Shown here: positions 44,790-52,426 of the stretch, piece after piece
Position numbering within the stretch: position 1 is the first letter of the stretch
How the letters are laid out: every line of letters begins with the position of its first letter
NCBI GenBank assembly: GCA_016179685.1
Contig: JACPCR010000097.1
Coordinates: 1-64,000 of the forward strand
DNA from: Planctomycetota bacterium
GTDB lineage: Bacteria; Planctomycetota; PUPC01; JACPCR01
Length of the DNA: 64,000 bases
Direction: 5' to 3'
Notes under the pieces: model-generated
What the model was told of the DNA's origin: nothing
What the model saw: the letters and a program-made list of their open reading frames with translations, nothing else
The model's database searches: none
Translations under genes and position numbers: made by a program

Positions 44790-44979
44790 GTTGGAGTCAC
44801 GCCTCCCGAACTTGTCCCTTTGGGAGGGATCCCGTTTCCGCAGGGTCCCTGCAGAAGGGATTTAGGCGTTGGCGTTCTCGGACAACGGCTAAAGCCTGTC
44901 TGCGCCGCGCAGCAAAGCGACGCGCCTGCCTGTGCGTGCGGCACGCACGCAGACAGGGCAGGCAGGCCGTCACTCCAAC
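44790..44979. repeat. GCTAAAGC-type palindromic repeat, copy C with two nested insertions
   Basis: The ends GTTGGAGTCACGCC and GCCGTCACTCCAAC and the middle TCTCGGACAACGGCTAAAGC match copy B. Two extra palindromic segments are inserted: one with CTTGTCCCTTTGGGAGGG after the left end, and one with TGCGTGCGGCACGCACGCA inside the right hairpin. This is nesting of small palindromic repeats. The 44672-45340 gap holds only this, the MITE-like element and the tRNA terminator. Confidence 0.75.
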
Positions 44980-45002
44980 TTTGGCTGCGGGCTTCGCCCG
45001 CC

Positions 45003-45197
45003 CTGGAGTTTGGCACTTTTTGACCATTGATACAAGCGGGTGCCGAGTTCCTGGGAGCGCCAGCGTCTCGCTGGCTTTTTGTTGCTATTTTGGAGGCTAA
45101 TAGCCCGACTACGAACGGTGCCGGCAAGATGCCGGCGCTCCCAGGTCGGCGGTCGGAGACCGCCGCCACTTCGAGACCGGAATCTGCCAAACTCCAG
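45003..45197. mobile_element. MITE-like element, copy 2 (perfect 13-bp terminal inverted repeats)
   Basis: The ends CTGGAGTTTGGCA and TGCCAAACTCCAG are perfect inverted repeats. The 195-bp element has two inner hairpins (GGGAGCGCCAGC...GCTGG, and GGTGCCGGC...GCCGGCGCTCC) and no reading frame. It lies exactly between two copies of the 17-bp hairpin TGCGGGCTTCGCCCGCC (44986-45002 and 45198-45214), which could be a target duplication or two pre-existing hairpins. Confidence 0.85.
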
Positions 45198-45296
45198 TGC
45201 GGGCTTCGCCCGCCTTAAGAGACAAGTTCGGCATTCAGTCCTCAGCCTCCTGAAGGGAACCCGCTGGGATTCTGCCTTCGGCCTTCAGCCTGATCC

Positions 45297-45332
45297 AAAA
45301 AACGAAACGGCGGGTGGGGGGACCACCCGCCG
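45297..45332 (-). terminator. Rho-independent terminator of the tRNA-His gene
   Basis: The arms CGGCGGGTGG and CCACCCGCCG (45308-45332) form a 10-bp stem. On the minus strand it is followed by TTTCGTTTTTT. It begins nine bases beyond the tRNA 3' end. Confidence 0.88.
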
Positions 45333-45340
45333 GCACTGAA

Positions 45341-45416
45341 GGTGGGTGACGGGACTCGAACCCGCGACCTTCTGAGCCACAGTCAGACGCTCTGAACCAA
45401 CTGAGCTACACCCACC
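45341..45416 (-). tRNA. tRNA-His (GTG anticodon)
   Basis: The minus strand folds into a complete 76-nt cloverleaf. The 8-bp acceptor stem GGTGGGTG/CACCCACC includes the extra G-1:C73 pair that is special to tRNA-His. The D arm contains TAGCTCAGTTGG; the anticodon stem TCTGA/TCAGA encloses CTGTGGC, giving anticodon GTG; the T arm is CGGGTTCGAGTCCCG. CCA is not encoded in the DNA. Confidence 0.97.
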
Positions 45417-45423
45417 AGAAGGC

Positions 45424-45789
45424 AAAGTTCGTTCGCTTTATATCTTTCGAAACAATCCAGGGGATCCAAATTATAATAACGAGCGACTGGAATTCAACGC
45501 GGTCGGCAGCCTTGTCCTTGACCACGGTGAGAGAAGTCAAGATACTCAACGCCGGCGAAACCTTGAAGCCAAAGGATATACCTTTGTTGGGGATTTGATC
45601 CGGAAACAGACTCGGGCGACCTTCAACCAAATTAACCTGGTCGTGCTGGGCGTTTTTCCTGAGATTGACCCCAACCATCCGGATGATTGGGCCGGTGATT
45701 TCGCTGGCAAGCTGTCGATGTTGAAAAGCTATGTGGTCGTTCCGGCGGGACAGTCCATCGATTTGCTTCCATCGGGAGAACAGCCATGA
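45424..45789 (+). pseudogene. Truncated reading frame coupled to the mandelate racemase-like gene
   Basis: An open frame of 122 codons runs from next to the tRNA-His 5' end to a TGA that overlaps the start of the following gene (ATGA at 45786). It has protein-like content (YNNERLEFNAVGSLVLDHGE, LVVLGVFPEIDPNHPDDWAG) but no ATG or GTG; the first possible start is a TTG at 45595. The four-base overlap suggests it once was a full gene in the same operon whose 5' part was lost. I recognise no family. A short 64-residue product from the TTG is possible. Confidence 0.4.
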
Positions 45790-46919
45790 GGATCACGAAA
45801 ATCGAGGGTTATGAGCTTTCCGTGCCGCTCAAGCCGATTTCGCTGCGAAGCGAGATTTATGGTCCGCCGGACTGGGAACTCAAGGTCCACACGCTGATCG
45901 AGGTTCACACCGATGAAGGGATCGTGGGTCTGGGCGGCGGACAAGCGAGCGTCGAATCAGCGCTCCGGGCCGAAATGCAGGTCCTTCGGGGCGTCGATCT
46001 GGAAAAGATGAGCCTCGCCCGGCCCGAGTGCGTCTCCAAGAAATACAGCCCCTGGCTGTCTTACAGGGACCCCTGGAAGGCCCAGAGGGACTTTGAATGG
46101 AGCACGCACCTCCCGGAATCCCTGGAATGTGCGTTCTACGACCTCTTGGGGAAAAAGTACGGTTGTCCCGTGCACCAGATCCTTGGCGGCGCTTATCGCG
46201 ACCGTGTGCCCGTGGATTTCTGGATGGACCGGAAAACGCCGGAAGACGCCGGGCGCTCGTGCGCCGAGGCCAAGAAGATGGGCTTTCGGAGCGTCAAGAT
46301 GAAGTGCGCGCTGGGTGACCCGCTGGTGGAGATCGTGGAGGCGGTGCGGGACGCGTGCGGGCCCGACTTCGCGATCACAATGGACCCGAACGGCCGCTTT
46401 TACCGGCCTGCTGAGGCGCTGAAGATCGCCGGAGAGCTGGCCCATCTCCAGCACCCCATCATCATCGAGGACCCCTTCCCTCGCATGGTCAATCTCGACT
46501 GGCACGTGCTCTTCCGCCAGAAAAGCCCGCTTCCTCTGGCCATCCATCTGCACACGCCCGAACAACTGGTGGACGTGATCAAGCGCGAGGCATGCGATTA
46601 CCTCAACTTCGGGGCCGGAATGAAAACGGCGGTGGAGATGGGCCACATGGCCTCCGCCGCCAGCATCCCCATGTGGCACGGCTCGAACCTGGACCTCTCC
46701 ATCCGCGCGGCCAGCGAGGTCCATGTCTCCGCAGCGGTCCGCCTCATGGTCCTGCCTGGCGACACGCCGGGCCCGTTCATTCGTGAGGACGACCTCGTCA
46801 AAGAGTACTATCCCATGGAGGACGGTTGCGTTACCGTGCCCTGGAAGCCCGGCTACGGCCTCGATCTGGACCCGAACGCCATCGATCGCTACTGCAAACG
46901 GAGATACTCGATTCAATGA
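45786..46919 (+). CDS. Mandelate racemase/muconate lactonizing enzyme family protein
   Basis: The 377-residue enolase-superfamily enzyme has an N-terminal capping domain (MRITKIEGYELSVPL...) and a TIM barrel. The barrel shows SVKMKCALGDP (Lys-x-Lys-type base), ITMDPNGRFYRP (first metal Asp) and IIEDPFPR (second metal Glu/Asp); a further base may be His in LAIHLHTPE and MWHGSNLD near the end. Family members abstract an alpha proton from acid sugars, so a sugar-acid dehydratase or a racemase is likely. GGAGAA precedes the start by a few bases. Confidence 0.88.
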   Translation: MRITKIEGYELSVPLKPISLRSEIYGPPDWELKVHTLIEVHTDEGIVGLGGGQASVESALRAEMQVLRGVDLEKMSLARPECVSKKYSPWLSYRDPWKAQRDFEWSTHLPESLECAFYDLLGKKYGCPVHQILGGAYRDRVPVDFWMDRKTPEDAGRSCAEAKKMGFRSVKMKCALGDPLVEIVEAVRDACGPDFAITMDPNGRFYRPAEALKIAGELAHLQHPIIIEDPFPRMVNLDWHVLFRQKSPLPLAIHLHTPEQLVDVIKREACDYLNFGAGMKTAVEMGHMASAASIPMWHGSNLDLSIRAASEVHVSAAVRLMVLPGDTPGPFIREDDLVKEYYPMEDGCVTVPWKPGYGLDLDPNAIDRYCKRRYSIQ

Positions 46920-46932
46920 GAGGAGCGCTATT

Positions 46933-47009
46933 GAAATCCGCTGCGCCCTTCGGGCTCGCGGATTTCACCGCCAGGGCAGGCTGGCTTCGCCGGCCCAACC
47001 CTGGCGGTG
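46933..47009. repeat. GAAATCCGC double-hairpin repeat, copy 2
   Basis: The first hairpin is GAAATCCGC (46933-46941) with GCGGATTTC (46958-46966); the second is CACCGCCAGGG (46966-46976) with CCCTGGCGGTG (46999-47009), both perfect. It lies 13 bases after the stop of the enolase-superfamily gene, like copy 1 behind ilvA. Confidence 0.75.
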
Positions 47010-47418
47010 AATCGGAAGCCTTTCAATTTTTCACTGCAACTGCGCAGCATCCCTCCCATGGGGACAGGTACGGAAGCGGGAACCCTCCCGTAAGAACTTA
47101 GTGAAAACGGCGAGTCGACCCTTGATAGACAGCCCCAAATCGAAAATCCCTCCCGTAGGGACAAGTTGGGGAGGGACGAAATAATAAAGCCCAGGCCAAG
47201 TCCGCCCCTCTTGTCCCTGTGGGAGGCGGGCGCCGGCCTGGGTAAGGTGACCAGCATGGTGATTTGAGCCCCGCAAGGGCGAAATAAGGGTTTCGCTAAG
47301 GAGTCACACCCTCCCCATGGGACTGGTCAGGGAGGACAGATTCAAGAGACCAGGTCCGGAAAGACAGGTGTGGGAAACGGGACACTGGGGGAAGGCGAAA
47401 TCCAGGAGTCATTTGCGG
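47010..47418. other. Intergenic region with short G/C palindromes
   Basis: About 400 bases without a credible gene. They contain several short palindromes around CTCCC...GGGA and TTGTCCCT (for example near 47050, 47145 and 47215), related to pieces seen at 44813 and 62850. No promoter stands out; CCAGGAG at 47402-47408 is the ribosome binding site of the next gene. Confidence 0.5.
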
Positions 47419-48135
47419 ATGCCTGACCGGCGTCAACACCGCGGACCTCATCCCGAGGATACGGGCCTGTTTCGCGCCGAGATGAATCCGATTCTCCGGG
47501 CTGCAGTCTCCGATCTCTCCTGGCTGCTGAGCAGCGGCTACGCCGAGGTCGCTGCCCTGAAAATCGTGGGTGACCACTTTCAGCTCGCGCAGAGACAGCG
47601 CCTCGCGGTCATGAGATCGAGCTGCTCCGACGCCTCGCTGGCCCGCAGACGGGCGGCGCGCCTCGATGCAACAGAAGTCCGGGACCAGAGCCTGGCCCTC
47701 GACGGCTTCAACGTCCTCACTACCATCGAGGCCGTTCTCTCCGGCGGCGTCCTCCTCATCGGCCGCGACGGCTGCTGCCGTGATATGGCGAGCATGCACG
47801 GAAATTATCGGCACGTCGAGGAGACCATGCCGGCCCTCGAAAGCATCGGTGAGCTGATCGCCTCACTTCACGTGGCCGAGTGCCGCTGGCTGCTGGACAG
47901 CCCGGTCTCTAACAGCGGACGACTCCGGCGGCGGATTCTGGACCTGGCCAGCGAGCGCGGCTGGAACTGGCACGCTGATCTGGTCGAAAACCCCGACACC
48001 GTCCTCGCCGCCTCCGCGGCTGTCGTCTGCACGGCCGATAGCGTGGTCCTGGACGCATGCGCCCGCTGGTTCAATCTGGCCCGAGATGTCATCGAGCGGT
48101 CGATCCCGGGTGCACACCCAGTGGACCTCGAATGA
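47419..48135 (+). CDS. DUF434 domain-containing protein
   Basis: The 238-residue protein matches DUF434: AAVSDLSWLLSSGYAEVAALKIVGDHF, followed by LAQRQRLAVMRSSCSD and GFNVLTTIEAVLSGGVLLIGRDGCCRDMASMHGNYR. The Asp, Cys and His residues of these blocks are conserved in the family, whose function is unknown; the fold suggests a nuclease or nucleotide-binding role. It is cytosolic by appearance. The ATG at 47419 has CCAGGAG eleven bases upstream. It is transcribed alone before a region of direct repeats. Confidence 0.8.
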   Translation: MPDRRQHRGPHPEDTGLFRAEMNPILRAAVSDLSWLLSSGYAEVAALKIVGDHFQLAQRQRLAVMRSSCSDASLARRRAARLDATEVRDQSLALDGFNVLTTIEAVLSGGVLLIGRDGCCRDMASMHGNYRHVEETMPALESIGELIASLHVAECRWLLDSPVSNSGRLRRRILDLASERGWNWHADLVENPDTVLAASAAVVCTADSVVLDACARWFNLARDVIERSIPGAHPVDLE

Positions 48136-48147
48136 TCTACCAAGGTT

Positions 48148-48282
48148 CGCGGCCGCCGGGCACACGTTGCAAAGGGTGCCCCCTCGGGCCAGACTCCCGG
48201 GGCCCCGAGGACGCACACGAGGCTGCGGGCCCGGACGCTCTTACCTCCCGCGGCCGCCGGGCACACGTTGCAAAGGGTGCCC
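48148..48282. repeat. 34-bp direct repeat pair with hairpin
   Basis: Two identical 34-bp copies (48148-48181 and 48249-48282) start CGCGGCCGCCGGGCACACG and end AAAGGGTGCCC. Each holds a GGGCAC/GTGCCC hairpin. They stand 101 bases apart. The remaining gap to 48627 shows no gene or clear promoter that I can support. Confidence 0.9.
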
Positions 48283-48627
48283 TCGGCCATCCGAATCAGG
48301 CGCGCTGGGACACCGAGCCCGCATTTCTCATAGGACGTGCTTGAAATGCTTCCTGCGGGCTTCGACTCGAATGACTTGCGTCGTTCTCGCTCAGGGTTAA
48401 CCCGAGTCGAGATGCCGGGAATGCCACGTTGAATCCTGCATTGCAACGGATTGCTGCATAAGTGCATATCGAGCGTGGCGTTGCGGCTTGCGAGAAATCC
48501 GGACTAGCGCTCGGTTGACAACGCCGGCATGACTCCCTACCATAAGGCCGTCCCGAGGTTAGGGGGAATGCGGGCTAAAGTCTTCGAAGCAAAAGAGTTA
48601 TAGTTTTCTCATCTGAGGATTTCGCTG

Positions 48628-49815
48628 ATGAAGGTCATTGCTCCCCACGGGGGCCGATTGATTGATCGGGTCGTCGTCGGAGGTGAACGGCAGAAGCTTC
48701 TGGCGCGGGCGGAAAGGATGCCCAGGGTAAGGCTGAACGAGCGCGAGAGGTCTGACCTGGACATGATCGCTTGCGGCGCCATGAGCCCGCTCGAAGGTTT
48801 CATGGACCAGGCGAACTATCACAGCGTCATCGACCATAAGTGCCTCATCGGCGGCCTGCCCTGGACCATCCCTATCTCGTTGAGCCTCAAGGAGGATGCG
48901 GGTACGGACCTCCGCACCGGGCAAGAGGCTGCTCTGACCGACGCCGCGGGCCAGGTCCTGGCCATTCTCGAGATCAGCGATATTTTCCCCCACGACAAGG
49001 ACAAGGAGGCCATGCAAGTCTATGGCACGACGGATACGAAGCATCCCGGTGTGGAGTATGTGGTCCGGCAGATGGGGAAGGCGCTCCTTGGCGGAAGGGT
49101 TCACGTCCTCGAGCGCGCTCGATACACGGAATTCAACGATCGGCGGCGGGACCCGGCGGACCTCCGGCAGATGATTTCTGAACGCGGCTGGAGGCGCGTC
49201 GTGGGTTACCAGACGCGCAACCCCATCCACCGGGCGCATGAGTACATCATGAAGGCGGCTCTCGAAATCTGCGACGGCCTGCTCATCCACCCGCTGATGG
49301 GCCAGACCAAGAGCGACGATGTGCCCGCCAGCGTCCGCATGAAAGTTTACGAGTACATGGTGCAGGAGTATTACCCGAAGGACCGCGTCGTCCTGGCCGT
49401 ATTTCCTGCGGCCATGCGCTACGGGGGCCCCCGCGAGGCCGTGTTCCATGCCATCCTGCGGCAGAACTACGGGTGCACGCACTTCATCGTCGGCCGCGAC
49501 CATGCGGGGGTGTCCATCGACGGAAAGCCCTTCTACGGATCGTTCGACGCCCATTACATCTTCGACGAATTCGATCCCGACGACCTGGGCATTACCCCGC
49601 TCTTCTTCGATCACACCTTCTACTGCCGGGCGTGCGAGGGCATGGCCTCCTACAAGACGTGCCCGCACGATTCGAGCCACCACGTGGCCATCAGCGGCAC
49701 GAAGGTCCGGGAGCTGCTCCGCAACGGCCAGTTTCCGCCCCCGGAATTCTCCCGGCCCGGCGTCGCCAAAATCCTCATCGAGGCCATGCAGCAGAGGCAG
49801 GCCTATAACATCTAA
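48628..49815 (+). CDS. sat: Sulfate adenylyltransferase
   Basis: This 395-residue ATP sulfurylase makes adenosine 5'-phosphosulfate from sulfate and ATP. The PUA-like N-terminal domain is followed by the nucleotidyltransferase motif VVGYQTRNPIHRAHEYIMKAAL and FIVGRDHAGV. A CRACEGMASYKTCPH zinc-type motif lies near the end, as in prokaryotic Sat proteins. The length is typical. No aprAB, dsr or cys genes are adjacent, so it may serve assimilation or sulfation. A conserved-core hairpin begins at the base after its stop codon. Confidence 0.96.
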   Translation: MKVIAPHGGRLIDRVVVGGERQKLLARAERMPRVRLNERERSDLDMIACGAMSPLEGFMDQANYHSVIDHKCLIGGLPWTIPISLSLKEDAGTDLRTGQEAALTDAAGQVLAILEISDIFPHDKDKEAMQVYGTTDTKHPGVEYVVRQMGKALLGGRVHVLERARYTEFNDRRRDPADLRQMISERGWRRVVGYQTRNPIHRAHEYIMKAALEICDGLLIHPLMGQTKSDDVPASVRMKVYEYMVQEYYPKDRVVLAVFPAAMRYGGPREAVFHAILRQNYGCTHFIVGRDHAGVSIDGKPFYGSFDAHYIFDEFDPDDLGITPLFFDHTFYCRACEGMASYKTCPHDSSHHVAISGTKVRELLRNGQFPPPEFSRPGVAKILIEAMQQRQAYNI

Positions 49816-49857
49816 TACACGGGTTCGAAAGTGCGGGGGCGCCTCCGTACCCGTGTA
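49816..49857. repeat. Conserved-core hairpin, copy e
   Basis: The arms TACACGGGT (49816-49824) and ACCCGTGTA (49849-49857) are perfect inverted repeats. The centre is GAAAGTGCGGGGGCGCCTC. It begins directly after the sat stop codon. Confidence 0.8.
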
Positions 49858-50003
49858 CCCAACCCGTCTCCTGAGAAACAAATTCGTCAACCTCTTTGTA
49901 TGCAGGTACTTAACATTTTTCGCTCTTGGACATCCTCGGCGCCCCTGGCCCCTGTTTCTCTCTGTCACAACGGAGCGAACTCGCGAGCTTCGCACCCCTG
50001 CTG

Positions 50004-51110
50004 ATGAGCGAGACAACCCTCCGGTTCGGTATCCTCGGCTCCCTCGGCCGCGGCTCGAGTTTCATCCGGCCGCTCCGGGCCCATGGCGCAGCCTGTATCA
50101 CGGCCCTCTGCGACATCCGGACCGAAGCGCTCCGCGAGCAGGCCGAGCGTCTCGAGATGCCCCACACCTTCACGGACGCTGAGGCCCTCCTGGATTCCGG
50201 CCTCGTCGATGCGGTCGTCGTCGGCACTCCCATGCAATTCCACGTGCCGCAGTCGATCCTCGCCCTCGAACGAGGCATCCACGTGCTCAGCGAAGTGCCG
50301 GTCGGCGTTTCCATTCCCGAATGCCACGACCTGGCCGCGGCCGTCCGGCGCAGCCGCGCTCGCTACATGATGGCCGAGAACGCCTGTTACTTCAGCGACT
50401 GCGTCCTCGTGCGCGAGATCGCCCGGGCCGGACTCTTCGGCCGCCTCACCTTCGGTGAAGGCGAATACACCCACGAGTTGAAAAGCCTGAACGAAAAGAC
50501 GCCGTGGCGACGCCGCTGGCAGACCGGCATCAACGGAAACACCTACCCGACGCACAGCCTGGGGCCCTTGCTCCAGTGGTTTCGGGACCAGCGTGTGGTC
50601 TCCGTGAGCTGCGTCGGGACGGGCAACCATTACCTCGATCCGCGCGGCGTCTCCTACGAGAATGAGGATGCCACGTTCACCCTGTGCCGGCTCTCCGGCG
50701 GCGGCCTCATCAAGCTCCGACTCGATATGCTGTCGAACCGGCCAGCCTGCTCCGCCTGCTCCCTTCAAGGCACCGAAGGCTGCTACGAGGCCCCGAGGGG
50801 ACTGGGCGACCAGCCGAAAATATGGCTCAAGAGCCGGCACGGGGAGATGCGGTGGCAGCCTCTTCGCGACATGGAGGGCGAATTCCTGCCTCAGGCGTGG
50901 CGGCATCCGCCGATCGATGCCCGTGAGGCCGGGCACTCCGGCAGCGATTTCTGGGCCATCCAGGACTTCATCACCGCGGTCCTCGAGGAGAGCGATCCGC
51001 CCATCGGCATCCACCGGGCGCTGGACATGACCCTCCCGGGCCTCGCCAGCCAAGTCTCCATCGACCAGGACTCCCAGTGGGTCGCCGTGCCCGATTCCAG
51101 GGCCTGGTGA
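50004..51110 (+). CDS. Gfo/Idh/MocA family oxidoreductase
   Basis: The predicted protein has 368 residues. The Rossmann loop is LRFGILGSLGRGSSFIRPL, an altered GxGxxG; the usual EKP lysine is missing, the equivalent stretch being HVLSEVPVGVSIP, which makes classic dehydrogenase activity doubtful and recalls members with another role. The second domain reads GINGNTYPTHSLGPLLQWFRDQRV. The start is at 50004 (MSETTLRFG); the frame is open 26 codons upstream. It is the first gene of a plus-strand cluster of six. Confidence 0.85.
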   Translation: MSETTLRFGILGSLGRGSSFIRPLRAHGAACITALCDIRTEALREQAERLEMPHTFTDAEALLDSGLVDAVVVGTPMQFHVPQSILALERGIHVLSEVPVGVSIPECHDLAAAVRRSRARYMMAENACYFSDCVLVREIARAGLFGRLTFGEGEYTHELKSLNEKTPWRRRWQTGINGNTYPTHSLGPLLQWFRDQRVVSVSCVGTGNHYLDPRGVSYENEDATFTLCRLSGGGLIKLRLDMLSNRPACSACSLQGTEGCYEAPRGLGDQPKIWLKSRHGEMRWQPLRDMEGEFLPQAWRHPPIDAREAGHSGSDFWAIQDFITAVLEESDPPIGIHRALDMTLPGLASQVSIDQDSQWVAVPDSRAW

Positions 51111-51348
51111 CACCGGGTCCGGTCCAGCGGTCGTTCAAAGGTCCTACGACAAAGAGGGGGGCCTGGACGCCTCCCCGTCAGGACCCGAGCACCTCCTCTT
51201 TCCCTTCTCCCTCTTTTCGCTCCCGAGCGCAGAGTGCAACCGGCGTTGCCTGCGTCACTTGATTTCCCCGACCTCATTGACCATGATGGCCCAGTCAGCC
51301 GTTTCCTCGTCGCTTCACCACTCAAAGGCTTGCGCCGGGAGAACAGCG

Positions 51349-52407
51349 ATGCCGGGCACGATCAGACTTGGGGTGATAGGGATCAATCCGAGGAATATGG
51401 GTTCGACCATGACCCTCCTCCGCGACGTCCCTGACCTGCGCTATGAAATCAGGGCCGTATGCGCCCGTCGGGGCGACGTCCTTGAAAACTTCGCCAGGGA
51501 AATCCAGTGCCCCTTCTGGACGACCGACTACAGGCAACTCGTGACCCGCAAAGACGTGGACGCGGTGGCCGTTTACTCCCCCGATCATCTCCACGCGGAA
51601 ATGTGTCTGGCGGCTCTTGACGCCGGCAAGCACGTGATCTGCACCAAACCGATGTGCACCCGCATCCAGGACGCGGAAGCTATAGTCAGGAAAGTGCAGG
51701 GAACGGGGCTGAAGTTCCTCGTGGGTCAAACCATGCGCTTTGACCTTGAGTTTACAGCGGCCAAACGGTTCGTGGGCGATGGGGACCTTGGCGAAATTAT
51801 CGCCGCGGAGGCTCATTACGTCCACGACATCCGCCCGGTCTTCAAGTTCACGCCCTGGCGTCTTCACGCGCCCCAGGACTTCATGTTCGGCGGCGTCGTC
51901 CACCCCGCGGACATTGTCCGCTGCTTCATGGGCGAGGTGGCGGAAGTTCACGCTTACGGGCTTAAGGGAAACCTGACTCCTGAATACCCGCTCATGGACA
52001 ATTTCTTTCTGAACCTGAAATTCGCCAGCGGAAAAATGGGGCGGGTGATGGGCCTTTACGGAACGTGCCATATCCCCATGCCCATGATGCAGGTGGGGCT
52101 TTACGGCACGAAGGGCAGCCTCGTGGCGGATTTCACCGACAACAAAGGCGGGACGCTCAAGGTTCATCTCGAAAAGACGGGAGTGGAAGAACCGATGGTG
52201 ATCCGGTATCCGGCCGAGGTTGACCGGAGCGCGTACGGTCACGGCGCGACCGTTATCCGCTACATGCGCCATTTCCAAGAATGTCTGGATAGTGACCTGG
52301 ACCCGAGCCCGAGCGCGCTCGACGGCGCCCGCTCGGTCGCGATCGGTGATGCGGCTTGGCAGTCCATCCAGTCCGGCCAGCCCGTGAAGGTTCGAACAGA
52401 GTTTTGA
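51349..52407 (+). CDS. Gfo/Idh/MocA family oxidoreductase
   Basis: The predicted protein has 352 residues. The Rossmann motif is RLGVIGINPRNMGSTMTLL; the lysine motif is HVICTKPMCTR (family EKP with Thr); the domain-two motif is PWRLHAPQDFMFGGVVHPADIVRCFMGEV, with the Asp/His site. GGGAGAA lies just before the ATG at 51349. The following gene starts about 20 bases after its stop. The substrate is presumably a sugar derivative processed by the rest of the cluster. Confidence 0.9.
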   Translation: MPGTIRLGVIGINPRNMGSTMTLLRDVPDLRYEIRAVCARRGDVLENFAREIQCPFWTTDYRQLVTRKDVDAVAVYSPDHLHAEMCLAALDAGKHVICTKPMCTRIQDAEAIVRKVQGTGLKFLVGQTMRFDLEFTAAKRFVGDGDLGEIIAAEAHYVHDIRPVFKFTPWRLHAPQDFMFGGVVHPADIVRCFMGEVAEVHAYGLKGNLTPEYPLMDNFFLNLKFASGKMGRVMGLYGTCHIPMPMMQVGLYGTKGSLVADFTDNKGGTLKVHLEKTGVEEPMVIRYPAEVDRSAYGHGATVIRYMRHFQECLDSDLDPSPSALDGARSVAIGDAAWQSIQSGQPVKVRTEF

Positions 52408-52426
52408 TTCAGAAGGTCGATCGGTG

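Noticed and set aside
48148..48282. CRISPR array
   Set aside because: Only two repeat copies with one spacer of 67 bases, no cas genes and no further units.
48598..50016. A minus-strand open frame of 472 codons opposite sat
   Set aside because: Antisense to a full-length sulfate adenylyltransferase; mirror-frame composition.
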